A stretch of 64,000 nucleotides of DNA from [Clostridium] colinum (GCF_940677205.1 NZ_OW712331.1:744001-808000); one strand, 5' to 3'; shown: positions 1 through 10,234, numbered from the stretch's first letter. The notes: generated by a model from the letters alone, not told the origin. Numbers and translations: made by a program.

Positions 1-345
1 CATTTGTTTTTGTTTACAGAAGATGAATATGGTAATATTGTTTTAACTTCTTATGAGTTACCAAAAGATATATCTAAAGAGGATTTTAGAAATGATAATC
101 AAAATTTAGTTATGGATTATAATGAATTTAAAATATCTGAAAAATTTGAACCTATGACATATAAATTTATAAATGATGGATTTGAGGGAGAAAGCATAAG
201 TAAATTTACATCAACAACTACATTTATTTTAAAAGAAAGAATAGAAAAAGATATTTTATATGTAAGTGAAATATTTAAAAAAGATGATAAAATAACATTT
301 GGTTGTGAAAAACCTATAATATATAATAGAGTAAAAAGTTTTTAA
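1..345 (+). CDS. C-terminal part of an unknown protein, cut by the window edge
   Basis: The frame is open to base 1 and ends in TAA at 343-345, so this is the tail of a gene that begins upstream. About 114 residues are visible. They are mixed charged and aromatic, with no membrane segment, Cys cluster or motif that I recognise. The TTG at position 4 is in frame but has no visible ribosome binding site and is probably internal. The gene ends 15 bases before aroA on the same strand, so the two may be co-transcribed. I do not assign a function. Confidence 0.6.
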   Translation, partial: HLFLFTEDEYGNIVLTSYELPKDISKEDFRNDNQNLVMDYNEFKISEKFEPMTYKFINDGFEGESISKFTSTTTFILKERIEKDILYVSEIFKKDDKITFGCEKPIIYNRVKSF

Positions 346-360
346 TTTAAAGGAATAAAA

Positions 361-1638
361 ATGAAAAAAAAATTACTATATAATAAAAATTTAAAGGGTA
401 AAGTAAAAGTTTTAGGAGACAAGTCCATATCTCATCGTGCTATTATGATTGGTGCATTAGCAGAAGGTATTACAAATATTAAAGGATTTTTAAAAGGTGA
501 AGATTGTATATCTACAATAAATTGTTTTAAAGAGTTAGGAATAAAAATTATAGAAAATAATGACATAATAAGTGTTTATGGAAATGGTTTACATGGTTTA
601 AAAAAACCTAAAAATACTCTTTATGTTGGTAACAGTGGGACAACTATACGCCTTATATCTGGTATATTATCTGCCCAAAATTTTTCTTGTAGTATAACAG
701 GGGATAACTCTATTTTAAAAAGACCTATGCAAAGAATAATAGAGCCACTTTCTTTAATGGGGGCTAATATAGACAGTGATAATGGATTTGCTCCTTTAAA
801 TATAAAAGGAACAAGATTAAAAGGTATCATATATAGTATGCCAATAGATAGTGCTCAAGTTAAATCAGCAATATTGCTTGCTAGTCTTTACAGTAGTAAT
901 AAAACAATTATTAAAGAAAAAGGTAAATCAAGAAATCATAGTGAAATAATGTTAAAAAATTTTGGGGCAGATATTACGATTAATAAAAATAATATTATTA
1001 TTAATCCTATTAATAAATTAAATCCCCAAAATATAAATATATGTGGAGATATATCTTCAGCGTGTTTTATTATTGTAGGGGCATTAATTACAAAAAATTC
1101 ACATATTATAATAGAAAATGTAGGAATAAATCCAACTAGAACAGGTTTTTTAGAAATTTTATTAAAAATGGGAGCTAATATTAAGTTTTTAAATATTAGA
1201 TATGTAAATGGAGAAAAAGTTTGTGATATAGAAGTAAAATCATCAAAATTAAAAGGGTGTAATATTTATGGAGATATTATACCTAAAATGATAGATGAAA
1301 TACCTTTATTTGCATTAGTAGCATCTTTAGCAGATGGTGTTAGTATAGTTAAAGATGCACAAGAATTAAAGTTTAAAGAAAGTAATAGGATAAAAACTAT
1401 ATCTACAGAGCTTAATAAAATAGGTGCTAATATATTAGAAACAGATGACGGTATGGTTATAGAGGGAAATAAAATATTTTATGCAAATGAATGTGAAAGT
1501 TATAATGACCATAGAATAGCTATGTGTTTAGCAATAGCATCTTTAATATGTAGCGAACCAATTTTTTTAAATAACTATAAATGTGTTGACATTTCATTTC
1601 CTACATTTTTTAATATTTTAGAAAATTTAGCAAACTAA
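361..1638 (+). CDS. aroA: 3-phosphoshikimate 1-carboxyvinyltransferase (EPSP synthase)
   Basis: It joins PEP to shikimate-3-phosphate in the sixth step of the cytosolic shikimate pathway. The 425 residues match the usual family length. The PEP/S3P-binding motif GDKSISHRA lies at residues 19-27, GNSGTTIRL at about 90-98, and the second lobe has the conserved ELKFKESNRI and YNDHRIAM segments. The ATG follows the spaced purine tract AAAGGAATAAAA. The gene stands alone here, but aroC lies at 42-43 kb on the other strand. The next gene is an Rhs protein, so there is no aro operon at this spot. Confidence 0.95.
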   Translation: MKKKLLYNKNLKGKVKVLGDKSISHRAIMIGALAEGITNIKGFLKGEDCISTINCFKELGIKIIENNDIISVYGNGLHGLKKPKNTLYVGNSGTTIRLISGILSAQNFSCSITGDNSILKRPMQRIIEPLSLMGANIDSDNGFAPLNIKGTRLKGIIYSMPIDSAQVKSAILLASLYSSNKTIIKEKGKSRNHSEIMLKNFGADITINKNNIIINPINKLNPQNINICGDISSACFIIVGALITKNSHIIIENVGINPTRTGFLEILLKMGANIKFLNIRYVNGEKVCDIEVKSSKLKGCNIYGDIIPKMIDEIPLFALVASLADGVSIVKDAQELKFKESNRIKTISTELNKIGANILETDDGMVIEGNKIFYANECESYNDHRIAMCLAIASLICSEPIFLNNYKCVDISFPTFFNILENLAN

Positions 1639-1682
1639 TAGTTTATTATTAAATTAATAAACTAAAGATAGGAGGGATAAAA

Positions 1683-4600
1683 ATGGATTGTATAATTACC
1701 TTAAAATATAATGGAGATAATGAAGAATTAAATATATCAAATAAATATATAGAGAAAGTAAAATATAAACTTAGTATTCCTAAAATAAATAGTATAAATC
1801 AAAAAAATGAAAGTAATATAATTGAAATTACTGGACGACTTACTGAAATGACTAGTGAAGATAATTTTGAAAGAGAACAAAATCTTTTAAAATGGTCTAT
1901 AGAAAAAGAAGAAAATATATTTAGTTATTATAGAAATATAGTAATAGATGTTGTACATAAAGGAAATTTAATAAGGCGAAATAAATTTTATTTTATGGAA
2001 GTAAAAGAGTATAAAACTGATTTAAGAGAAAATAAATTTAAATTAGTTTTAAAACAAAAACTTGACAAGCTAACTTGGGTTGCTTTTGATGAAGATAACA
2101 TTAAAAAATTAGATGAAGAATATATTAAAAATTACAATAGTAATTTAAATAAACATAAAATAAAAAAAGAAAAACAAGAAGAAAATATAAATATTTTAAT
2201 ACCTAAAAAAGTAGATAAAATAGTTGAAATTAAAGATGAGAAAAAAGAAATTAATAAAGATTTTAATCAAAATTTTACTAAGGTTGAAATAAATAATAAA
2301 ATTAGTTGTAAAAATACAGAAAAAATAGGTGACCCATTTAATATAGTAACAGGTAGTTTTTTAATAGAGCAATGTGATTTAGTTATAAATGATATATTAG
2401 AAGAAGTTGCTATAGAAAGATTTTATGAATCTATAGATGATGAAGTGTCTCAAGTAGGAAAAGGTTGGCATTTAAGTATTTTTAGTAGTTTATTAATAAA
2501 TGAAAATCAAACTAAAATAAAAATAAAAACATTTGATAATAAAATAGAAATATTTGATATAATTGAAGAAGAGATAAAAAATATTAGAAATGATGATAAA
2601 ACATTAAGTTTAAAGAAAATAGAAAATAGATATTCATTATATAATAATATAACAAAACAAACTTTAATTTATAAAGAAAATGGATTATTATTATATGTTA
2701 TAGATAAAAATGGTAATAAAAGAGAGTATGAATATGAAGAAAATATATTAAAAAAAATAAATTTTCCAAGTGGGCAATATTTGGAGTTTAAAATAAAAGA
2801 TGGAAAAATAATAAAGATAATAGATAATATGAATCGTCAAATAAAATATGAATATGACGGGGATTATTTAATAAGTGTGGAAATACCAAATGGTGGTATA
2901 GAAAGATATATATATAATAAACAAGGGGTAATAGAAAGTGTAATAAACGCTGAAGGTATAGCTTTTGTAAATAATAAATACGATAATAAAAATAGGATAA
3001 TATATCAAAGATTATCAACAGAGCAGGAATATCAAGTAATATATGATGATGAAAATAGGGTAAATACATATTTATTACCAAAAATGAATAGAGAAACAAA
3101 ATACATATATAATAAAGATAATGTAGTAACAAAAATATTATATCAAGATGAAACATATGAAGAAAAAAAATATGACATATGGGAAAATCTTATATATGTA
3201 AAAGATAGATTAGGAAATGAAACAAGATATGTATATAATAAAAATTGTTTAAGGCTAGAAGGACATTTAGCTAATGGATTAAGTATATATTATGAATATG
3301 ATGAAAAAAATAATTTAATTAAAGAATTTGATAATGCTGGAAAAGAAAGTAAATATGAATATGATGAAAAAGGTAATTTAATAAAAAGTATAGCTAAAAT
3401 AGATGATGAAAGAGAACAAATAGTTTTATATAAATATGATAAATATGGAAGAATTATAAAAGAAATAGACTCTGAAGGAAGAGAAAAAACATTTGAATAT
3501 AACTTTAATGAAGGTCAGTTTAATAAACCTACAAAATATATAACAAGTGAAGAAAATGTATATAAATATACTTATGATAAAGGTGGAAGACGCCAAACAG
3601 CAGAGAATAAATATGGGATAATAACATTTGAGTATGACTCAATGAATATAATGACAAAAGAAATAGACCAACTTAATAATATAAGAAAATATGAATATGA
3701 CCAAATGTTTAACCTAAAAAAAATAATATTACCTAATAACATAGAAAAAGGAATAGGGAAAAAATATGAATATGACCCATTTCATAAAGTGTTAAAAATA
3801 GAAGATGAAGAGGGTAATATATATGTAACACCTAGAGATTATGAGGGTAATATATTAAAAGAAATAAACCCTAATACGTATGATAAAGAAATAAATGATG
3901 GTTTAGGAATATCATATGAATATGATGAATATAACAACAAGGTAAAAGTAATATATCCAGATGAAGCAATAGAAAGGATAAAATATGATGCTAATGGAAA
4001 TATTATAAAAAGAATATCACCAGAGCAATATGACAAAGAGATAGATGATGGTGTAGGATATACATATGAATATGATTGTATGAATAGGTTAATACAAATT
4101 AGCGACCCAAGACATAATATATTAAAAAGATATGTATATGATTTATCTGGAAATATTATAAAAGAAATAAATTCGTATGGGTATAAAACAGGAAGTACAG
4201 ATGAAGAAAAAGTAGGTATTTTATATAAATACAACAATACAAATTGGCTAATAGAAAAAAGAGAACCAGTAACAAAATATGAATATAGATTAACAACATA
4301 TGATTATGATTTATCTGGAAATATTGTAAAAGAAAATAGATATGTAGAATATCAAACTAAAGATAGTTATGTTGGAGAAATTCATACAATAAGTTTTGAT
4401 TATGATAAAGATAATAGAAGAATAAAAGTAAGTGATTGTACAGGAGCAGTACAAGAATATAGCTATAATGCATTTAACAAAATAGCCACAGAAAGAAGAA
4501 AAATAAATAATACTATGTGGCAAGAAATAGTATATAATTATGATAAATCTGGTAGACTTATAGAAGTAAAAAGGCTTGGAGATAAAGAAGTTGATGATTC

Positions 4601-7172
4601 TATAACAAAATATGAATATGACAAAAATGGCAATATAACAAGAATAAAAACACCTAATGGATATGAAATAATAAGAGAATATGACAATATAGATAGATTA
4701 ATAAGTGAAAGACATATTGAAAAAGGTGGCATAAATAATATTACTAAATTTAAATATGATAAAGCTAGCAATCTTATTGGAATTATAGACAATAATGGTA
4801 GAGAGACTATTATTGAGTATGATTTATTAAATAGAGAAATACGAAGAATAGAAAAAGATGGAAGTATATCAAGAAAATATTATAATGTTAATGGATTATT
4901 ATCAAAAGAGATAAAGCCTGAACAATATAATAAAGAAGATGATAATGGTTTAGGGTATCAATATAATTATAATCCACAAGGACAATTAATAACTATAATT
5001 GCACCAAATGGACAAGTAGTACAAACAAATAGTTACGATACAGAAGGAAGATTATTAAATCAAATAGACGGAGAAGAAAATACTATAAGCTTTGAGTATG
5101 ATTTGATAGGTAATAAAACTATAATAAGGTCAAAAGGTGAATTAAGACAGAGGTTTGAATATGACGCAAGAGGAAATATTATAGGAATATTAGATGGAGA
5201 AAAAAATCATACCAAGTATGTGTTGGATAAATGGGGAAAAATAACTCAAATAGAAAAACCAGATGGAAGTAATGAAAAATATACATATGATTATATAGGA
5301 AATATAACAAGCTCTACAGATGGAGAAAATAAAATAACACAATATATATATAATATTTCAGGGAAAATAAAAGCTATAATTGACCCAAATGGAGAGAAAG
5401 AACAATATTTTTATGACCTTGAAGATAGGTTGAATGAAAAAATTGATAGAAATGGAAATGTAATACAGTATGGATATAATATGTATTCAAACTTACTGTA
5501 TAGAAAAACAAAAGATAATAGCGTACAAGAAATTTATAAATATTCTAAAGAAGGATATTTAGAAAATGCTATATCTAACGGAATGCAATATAATTATACA
5601 TATGATATAATGGGTAGAATAGAAAATAAAACAGCTAGTGGAAGAACTTTAATATCATATGAATATGATAAAAATGGCAATAAAATAAAAGAATTAGATA
5701 TAACAGGAAAAGTAACTAAATTTGAATATAATGAGTTAGATTTATTAAAAAAGGTATCATATAATGAAAATACCATAGCAACATATGATTATTATAAAAA
5801 TGGTTTGATAAAAAATATTAATAATGGAAATTTAACTCAACAATATAAATATGATGCAGATTTAAACTTAAGTGAGTTAGAAGTAAGGCATAACAATGAT
5901 TTAATAGTTTCAAATGTATACAAATATTATACAAATGGAAATAGAAAAACTAAACAAATGTTTGATAGTTTAACAAGATATTTCTATACAGAAATAGGTC
6001 AATTAAAAAAGGTTAAATCAGAAAAATATGAAGAAGAATTATTTTATGATAAATCTGGAAATAGGACAAGTCGTATTGTAAATGGCAATAAAGAGTTTTA
6101 TAACTATGATAATAGAAATAGGCTTATAAAACTTACAAAAGAAAATAAAACTATAGATTTTAAATGGGATAATTCGGGAAATCTTCTACAAGATGATAAA
6201 GCAACTTATACATATAATGGATTTAATCAAGTAATAAAAGTAGAAACATTTGATGGTAATATACAGATAAATCGTTATGATGCAGAAGGTTTACGTTATG
6301 AAATGGAAGAAAATGAACAACTTATCCAATTTATTTTTAATACAGAACGAGAAGTAATAGCAGAAAAAGAAGATGAATGGACAGTATATATAAGATGTTC
6401 AGAGCTTCTAGCTAGTAGTAATCAATATGCAAAAACATATTATCATTATGCAAATGATGAAATGGGAAGTTGTACTCATATAGTAGATAATAGTAAAATT
6501 TTAAATGAGTATGAATATGATGCGTGGGGTAATGTTGTAGAAGAAAAAGAGACAATAAAAAATAGATTTAAATTTAATGGACAACAATTAGACCCAATAA
6601 CTACTCAATATTATTTAAGAGCTAGATTTTATAACCCAGTAATATCAAGATTTATACAAGAAGATACATATAGGGGAGATGGGTTAAATTTATACACTTA
6701 TTGCTCTAATAACCCGATTTATTATGTTGACCCTACAGGTCATAACGGTACGTGTCAAGGGGCATATGCAAGCCTTAGAGATACATATAACTTTACAGAA
6801 AAAGCATTAGAGCATATATTTGAAGGCGAAATAAATAGAAGAGGGGCTGTAGTTGGTGGTCATTATGAACCTACAATGTATTATTTTAGCCGAGAAGATA
6901 AACAAATATATGTAAGCAACAGAACTCAACCTACTTATGAGGGGGTTTATAGAGGAGATGTTGAAATTAATGGTATAATAAAACAAGGTGGGTCTACATT
7001 TTTCCCACAACATTGGACAATGCAAAATGTTATAAACGGTATAAATATTGCTTATGAAAACAAATCTTTAATTCCAGGCACTAATAAATATAGAGGAACA
7101 GCTTATGGAGTAACTATAGAAATGTATTTAGACCCTAGTGGTAGAATAGCAACGGCATTTCCTAAAATGTAA
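1683..7172 (+). CDS. Rhs/YD-repeat polymorphic toxin with C-terminal EndoU-type nuclease domain
   Basis: This 1829-residue protein has four parts. Residues 1 to about 140 form a domain I do not recognise, without a signal peptide or membrane segment. A Lys/Glu-rich linker follows. A DUF6531-like start (GDPFNIVTG) begins near residue 216. Dozens of YD repeats (for example KYEYDEKGNLIK) then run to the Rhs core end NPIYYVDPTGH, with the DPTG starting at residue 1683. The variable tip, about residues 1688-1829, has HIFEGE (His1711), GGHYEP (His1727), a hydroxyl/Phe-Pro segment STFFPQHW and a C-terminal GRIATAFPKM, which fits the bacterial EndoU ribonuclease family (a BECR fold that cleaves RNA, tRNA in characterised cases). 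The expected role is contact-dependent toxicity to neighbouring cells. The export route is not shown by the sequence. A strong GGAGGGATAAAA ribosome site precedes the ATG. Confidence 0.85.
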   Translation: MDCIITLKYNGDNEELNISNKYIEKVKYKLSIPKINSINQKNESNIIEITGRLTEMTSEDNFEREQNLLKWSIEKEENIFSYYRNIVIDVVHKGNLIRRNKFYFMEVKEYKTDLRENKFKLVLKQKLDKLTWVAFDEDNIKKLDEEYIKNYNSNLNKHKIKKEKQEENINILIPKKVDKIVEIKDEKKEINKDFNQNFTKVEINNKISCKNTEKIGDPFNIVTGSFLIEQCDLVINDILEEVAIERFYESIDDEVSQVGKGWHLSIFSSLLINENQTKIKIKTFDNKIEIFDIIEEEIKNIRNDDKTLSLKKIENRYSLYNNITKQTLIYKENGLLLYVIDKNGNKREYEYEENILKKINFPSGQYLEFKIKDGKIIKIIDNMNRQIKYEYDGDYLISVEIPNGGIERYIYNKQGVIESVINAEGIAFVNNKYDNKNRIIYQRLSTEQEYQVIYDDENRVNTYLLPKMNRETKYIYNKDNVVTKILYQDETYEEKKYDIWENLIYVKDRLGNETRYVYNKNCLRLEGHLANGLSIYYEYDEKNNLIKEFDNAGKESKYEYDEKGNLIKSIAKIDDEREQIVLYKYDKYGRIIKEIDSEGREKTFEYNFNEGQFNKPTKYITSEENVYKYTYDKGGRRQTAENKYGIITFEYDSMNIMTKEIDQLNNIRKYEYDQMFNLKKIILPNNIEKGIGKKYEYDPFHKVLKIEDEEGNIYVTPRDYEGNILKEINPNTYDKEINDGLGISYEYDEYNNKVKVIYPDEAIERIKYDANGNIIKRISPEQYDKEIDDGVGYTYEYDCMNRLIQISDPRHNILKRYVYDLSGNIIKEINSYGYKTGSTDEEKVGILYKYNNTNWLIEKREPVTKYEYRLTTYDYDLSGNIVKENRYVEYQTKDSYVGEIHTISFDYDKDNRRIKVSDCTGAVQEYSYNAFNKIATERRKINNTMWQEIVYNYDKSGRLIEVKRLGDKEVDDSITKYEYDKNGNITRIKTPNGYEIIREYDNIDRLISERHIEKGGINNITKFKYDKASNLIGIIDNNGRETIIEYDLLNREIRRIEKDGSISRKYYNVNGLLSKEIKPEQYNKEDDNGLGYQYNYNPQGQLITIIAPNGQVVQTNSYDTEGRLLNQIDGEENTISFEYDLIGNKTIIRSKGELRQRFEYDARGNIIGILDGEKNHTKYVLDKWGKITQIEKPDGSNEKYTYDYIGNITSSTDGENKITQYIYNISGKIKAIIDPNGEKEQYFYDLEDRLNEKIDRNGNVIQYGYNMYSNLLYRKTKDNSVQEIYKYSKEGYLENAISNGMQYNYTYDIMGRIENKTASGRTLISYEYDKNGNKIKELDITGKVTKFEYNELDLLKKVSYNENTIATYDYYKNGLIKNINNGNLTQQYKYDADLNLSELEVRHNNDLIVSNVYKYYTNGNRKTKQMFDSLTRYFYTEIGQLKKVKSEKYEEELFYDKSGNRTSRIVNGNKEFYNYDNRNRLIKLTKENKTIDFKWDNSGNLLQDDKATYTYNGFNQVIKVETFDGNIQINRYDAEGLRYEMEENEQLIQFIFNTEREVIAEKEDEWTVYIRCSELLASSNQYAKTYYHYANDEMGSCTHIVDNSKILNEYEYDAWGNVVEEKETIKNRFKFNGQQLDPITTQYYLRARFYNPVISRFIQEDTYRGDGLNLYTYCSNNPIYYVDPTGHNGTCQGAYASLRDTYNFTEKALEHIFEGEINRRGAVVGGHYEPTMYYFSREDKQIYVSNRTQPTYEGVYRGDVEINGIIKQGGSTFFPQHWTMQNVINGINIAYENKSLIPGTNKYRGTAYGVTIEMYLDPSGRIATAFPKM

Positions 7173-7193
7173 AAAAATTATAGGAGGATTTTA

Positions 7194-7637
7194 ATGAAAA
7201 ATATATTTTTTCAATTTTATGATGAAGATGTTAAAGATGAAAAGTGTATAGACTGGAGCATAAAATTAGAAGGTAATAATTGGCTTATAGAACAATTGTT
7301 AAAAACTCAATTAGAATTATATTTAGAAAAACGATTTGACTTTTTAGATATATTAAATAATGCTTTATCGGGTAAAGTTTTATTTGAAGAATATTCAGAT
7401 TTTACATTATATGTAAAAATAACTAAAGAAATAACAACAATTGAATATGAACTAGATTATATACATATTAATACCAATCCTTTAAATTTTCAAGAAACTA
7501 CAATTAAAAATTTAACAGATGAAGAGAAAATTTGTCAAATAAATACACAAGAATTAAAAGAAATATTTATATACTGTATAAATGAATTAGAAAAATATAA
7601 AAAAGAATATGCTATTAAAGGTATTAAATTATATTAA
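7194..7637 (+). CDS. Probable immunity protein for the EndoU toxin
   Basis: This acidic, soluble 147-residue protein has no signal peptide and starts 21 bases after the Rhs toxin behind the site TAGGAGGATTTT. I do not recognise the family. The immunity call rests on position: genes directly downstream of Rhs C-terminal toxins normally encode a small cytoplasmic protein that binds and blocks the toxin tip. It is followed at once by a strong terminator, so it closes the toxin transcription unit. Alternative roles cannot be excluded from the sequence. Confidence 0.6.
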   Translation: MKNIFFQFYDEDVKDEKCIDWSIKLEGNNWLIEQLLKTQLELYLEKRFDFLDILNNALSGKVLFEEYSDFTLYVKITKEITTIEYELDYIHINTNPLNFQETTIKNLTDEEKICQINTQELKEIFIYCINELEKYKKEYAIKGIKLY

Positions 7638-7650
7638 TCTATATTAAAAT

Positions 7651-7683
7651 AAAGGCTCTTTGTTAAATTAATAGAGAGCCTTT
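7651..7683. terminator. Bidirectional intrinsic terminator
   Basis: AAAGGCTCT pairs with AGAGCCTTT across a 15-base loop and is followed by ATTTTT on the plus strand. It lies between two convergent genes, the immunity gene and tmcAL, and can serve both. Confidence 0.85.
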
Positions 7684-7687
7684 ATTT

Positions 7688-8884
7688 TTAAATTATAACA
7701 AGTGGTTGCCTATACTCTTGTTTATTTTTTATATTTTGTGATAAATAATATATATCTGTAGATATAATTTCTTTGTTTAAATAGTACATAGACTTATTAT
7801 CTAATAAATTTTTGGCATTTTTTAAATTTGTTATAATAGGTACTTTAGCATTAGTTGTTAAATCTTTTAATAAATGAGAAGAAGATTTTTTAAAGCCTAA
7901 AACTCTTATATAAGAATTTAAATTTTGCTTTAAATATATTTGGTCTTCTTTTGTTATGTTTAAAATAATATGTAAAATAGCTCTTTGTAATTTTGTGTAG
8001 GTATATCTTTTAGATTTTATATTAGATATTAAACTTGTTATTGATGGGCTATCAATATTTTCTATTATTTTATTTTCTATACCTTCAGTTATGTCGGCTA
8101 TTTGTTTGATATTTTCTATGTTAGTTGTTTTTAAAATATATTTTAATATATTTGTATATTTATCTAATGTCGGAATATTATGAGGTAAAATATTTTGTAT
8201 TATATCAAAACAATTTTTAGGCATAACATTTTTTATATTATCATAATCATTATTAAATATGGCATATCTTATAGCAGTTGCAGAGGCAATGTTTCCATTT
8301 ATATTATTAGAATGAAAATTTGAATTTTCTCTTTTTATAGTTTTTGGAATTATTTTGCTATTTAGCTTATTTATAGCTTTTAAATATTCAATAGCTAAAA
8401 TATTATTTGGTTCTTCTAAAAAATTTAAAGGTTTATTTGTAATGTTTTGTAAAGCCTTTAATCTAGCTTTAGGAAAAGATAAGCCTTCATTTAAAAAATT
8501 ATTGAGTGATTGCTTAAAAAGATGTGGTTCATTTGATAAAATATTTGATACCTCTAAAAAATTATCTAAAAGGCCTTCTTCACTACCAAAACAAATATTC
8601 TTTACAATATTAGTTTTATCTAAAATATCGATAGCACCTAAAGAAAAAAGCTCGGCAGAGGCTGTTGCAAAAGTTAAAGGTAGTTCTAAAACAATGTCTG
8701 CCCCGTTTAATAAAGCCATTTTTGTTCTTATATATTTATCAAAGATTGCAGGCTCACTTCTTTGTGAAAAGTTACCACTCATAACAACTATACAATATTT
8801 ACTATTAGTTTTTTCTTTGGATTTTTCTATATGTAATTTATGACCATTATGAAATGGATTGTACTCTGTAATAATTCCTAACAT
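7688..8884 (-). CDS. tmcAL: tRNA(Met) cytidine acetate ligase (TmcAL, YlbM family)
   Basis: It makes N4-acetylcytidine at the wobble base of elongator tRNA(Met) from acetate and ATP. The N-terminus MLGIITEYNPFHNGH carries the HxGH signature of nucleotidyl-transferase-like adenylation domains. VVMSGNFSQRSEPAI and DIVLELPLTFATASAE are typical of the family. Its 398 residues match the usual length of about 400. It is a single gene, convergent with the immunity gene. Confidence 0.93.
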   Translation of the reverse strand: MLGIITEYNPFHNGHKLHIEKSKEKTNSKYCIVVMSGNFSQRSEPAIFDKYIRTKMALLNGADIVLELPLTFATASAELFSLGAIDILDKTNIVKNICFGSEEGLLDNFLEVSNILSNEPHLFKQSLNNFLNEGLSFPKARLKALQNITNKPLNFLEEPNNILAIEYLKAINKLNSKIIPKTIKRENSNFHSNNINGNIASATAIRYAIFNNDYDNIKNVMPKNCFDIIQNILPHNIPTLDKYTNILKYILKTTNIENIKQIADITEGIENKIIENIDSPSITSLISNIKSKRYTYTKLQRAILHIILNITKEDQIYLKQNLNSYIRVLGFKKSSSHLLKDLTTNAKVPIITNLKNAKNLLDNKSMYYLNKEIISTDIYYLSQNIKNKQEYRQPLVII

Positions 8885-8968
8885 TTGACTAGCCTTTCTT
8901 TTATCTTAATTATAGCTATTATAATTATATTTTTGTAAATGAAAGTATAATAATTTTTGATATTTGAT

Positions 8969-8993
8969 AAACCACCATATAAAATGGTGGTTT
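8969..8993 (-). terminator. Intrinsic terminator after the FNT channel gene
   Basis: AAACCACCAT pairs with ATGGTGGTTT across a short loop just past the stop codon of the minus-strand channel gene. Confidence 0.7.
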
Positions 8994-9008
8994 TAATGTT
9001 TATAATTA

Positions 9009-9779
9009 TTAGTTATTTTTAGTTTTTCTAGATATAATTAAATATGGAACAGCAACAAATATTGCACCACCTATTATATTACCAATAGTAGCTAAAGATA
9101 TGTTATATAAAATTCCATTTATAGTTATATCTGAGTTAGGGCTTATTAAACCAATAGTTAATAAGCTCATATTAGCTATACTATGTTCAAAACTTGAAGT
9201 TACAAAAGATAATATACACCAAAAAATCATTATTAGTTTACCACTTTCAGACTTACATCTATAACCAGTCCAAGTAGCAAGACAAACTAATATGTTACAC
9301 ATAATAGCTCTAGTAATAATTTCTAGTGGCTGTAAGTTTATTTTAGAATTTGCTGTTTTTATAAAAAATTCTGGTATGTATCCATCTTTTAAAAATCCGC
9401 CTAAGAAGAATAATAAAACTATAATTAATGAGCCAACTAAATTACCTAAATAACACATAACCCATAGTTTTATACCGTCTAACCAGCTTATAGTTTTTTT
9501 ATTAACACCTACTGTCATTACAAAGTTATTACCAGTAAAAAGTTCTGCACCAGCAAAAGCTACTAAGCTTAAAGCCATACCAAAACATATACCAACAATA
9601 AGTTTATAACCGGAAAAATCGTGTAACATTCCTCCTACTGAAAAAGCAAATACAACACCTAAAGAGACGTATATACCTGCTAATATTGCAGAAAAAAAGT
9701 ACCCTAAAGTATTTGTTTTTAATAAAGATACTTTTTTATATGCAGATTTAGAAACTTCTTCTATTTCTTCTCTAAACAT
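9009..9779 (-). CDS. Formate/nitrite transporter (FNT) family channel
   Basis: This membrane channel for small monovalent anions such as formate, nitrite or hydrosulfide has several hydrophobic segments and the FNT features GVVFAFSVGGMLHD near the start and FAGAELFTGNN. From the ATG at 9779 it has 256 residues. I chose that start over the upstream in-frame ATG because AGAAAGGAA lies at normal distance before it. The charged N-terminus REEIEEVSKSAYKK is usual for the family. The substrate cannot be settled from context. It is transcribed away from the small [2Fe-2S] gene next to it. Confidence 0.9.
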   Translation of the reverse strand: MFREEIEEVSKSAYKKVSLLKTNTLGYFFSAILAGIYVSLGVVFAFSVGGMLHDFSGYKLIVGICFGMALSLVAFAGAELFTGNNFVMTVGVNKKTISWLDGIKLWVMCYLGNLVGSLIIVLLFFLGGFLKDGYIPEFFIKTANSKINLQPLEIITRAIMCNILVCLATWTGYRCKSESGKLIMIFWCILSFVTSSFEHSIANMSLLTIGLISPNSDITINGILYNISLATIGNIIGGAIFVAVPYLIISRKTKNN

Positions 9780-9952
9780 AAATATTATTCCTTTCTTAAT
9801 AATTATAACATTTTTGCAACTTTTTAATTCTATCATAAATTAACATTAAAATCAATATTTTTAATAATTTATAACATTTTTTATAAAATTAATAATAAAT
9901 AATTATAAAAATTAAATTTATAGTTTTTTAATAAATAATAATTATTATCTAC

Positions 9953-9980
9953 TTGACTATTTATATTTTTTATGTATAAT
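9953..9980 (+). promoter_or_regulatory. Sigma-A type promoter for the BFD-like gene
   Basis: TTGACT and a perfect TATAAT are separated by 16 bases, with the start codon about 38 bases further on. A short AT palindrome, ATAATAATTATTAT, sits just upstream. Confidence 0.7.
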
Positions 9981-10017
9981 AATATTATAAAAGCTTTAAT
10001 TATGGAGGTATAAATAT

Positions 10018-10194
10018 ATGGATAGAAATAAAATTATTTGTAGATGCTTTAATGTATCTGCTGGTGCTATCGAAGATGCAGTAAAATCTGGAGCAACTAC
10101 ATTTGAACAAGTTCAAGCTAAAACAAGCTGTAGCACAGGTTGTGGCTGCTGTGAGATAGACGTTAGAGAATTAATAAAAGAATTAACAAAATAG
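10018..10194 (+). CDS. Small BFD-like [2Fe-2S]-binding protein
   Basis: This 58-residue protein has the four-Cys pattern of the bacterioferritin-associated ferredoxin (BFD-like) fold: ICRCFN near residues 7-12 and SCSTGCGCC near residues 38-46. Stand-alone BFD-like proteins bind a [2Fe-2S] cluster and act in electron or iron-sulfur transfer. The ATG follows TATGGAGGTATAAATAT. The gene has its own promoter and an unusually long terminator hairpin, so it is a single-gene unit. The partner protein is not visible. Confidence 0.85.
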   Translation: MDRNKIICRCFNVSAGAIEDAVKSGATTFEQVQAKTSCSTGCGCCEIDVRELIKELTK

Positions 10195-10234
10195 ATTTTT
10201 ACTATATATAATTTGTATAGTAAACTAAAATTGA

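Noticed and set aside
2788-5776. Several minus-strand open frames inside the Rhs gene
   Set aside because: They mirror the plus-strand YD repeats, have Tyr/Ser/Leu-biased low-complexity products and no ribosome sites.
9935-9951. Fur-box-like palindrome ATAATAATTATTAT before the BFD-like gene
   Set aside because: It matches only AT bases of a Fur site in a very AT-rich region; no G or C positions support it.
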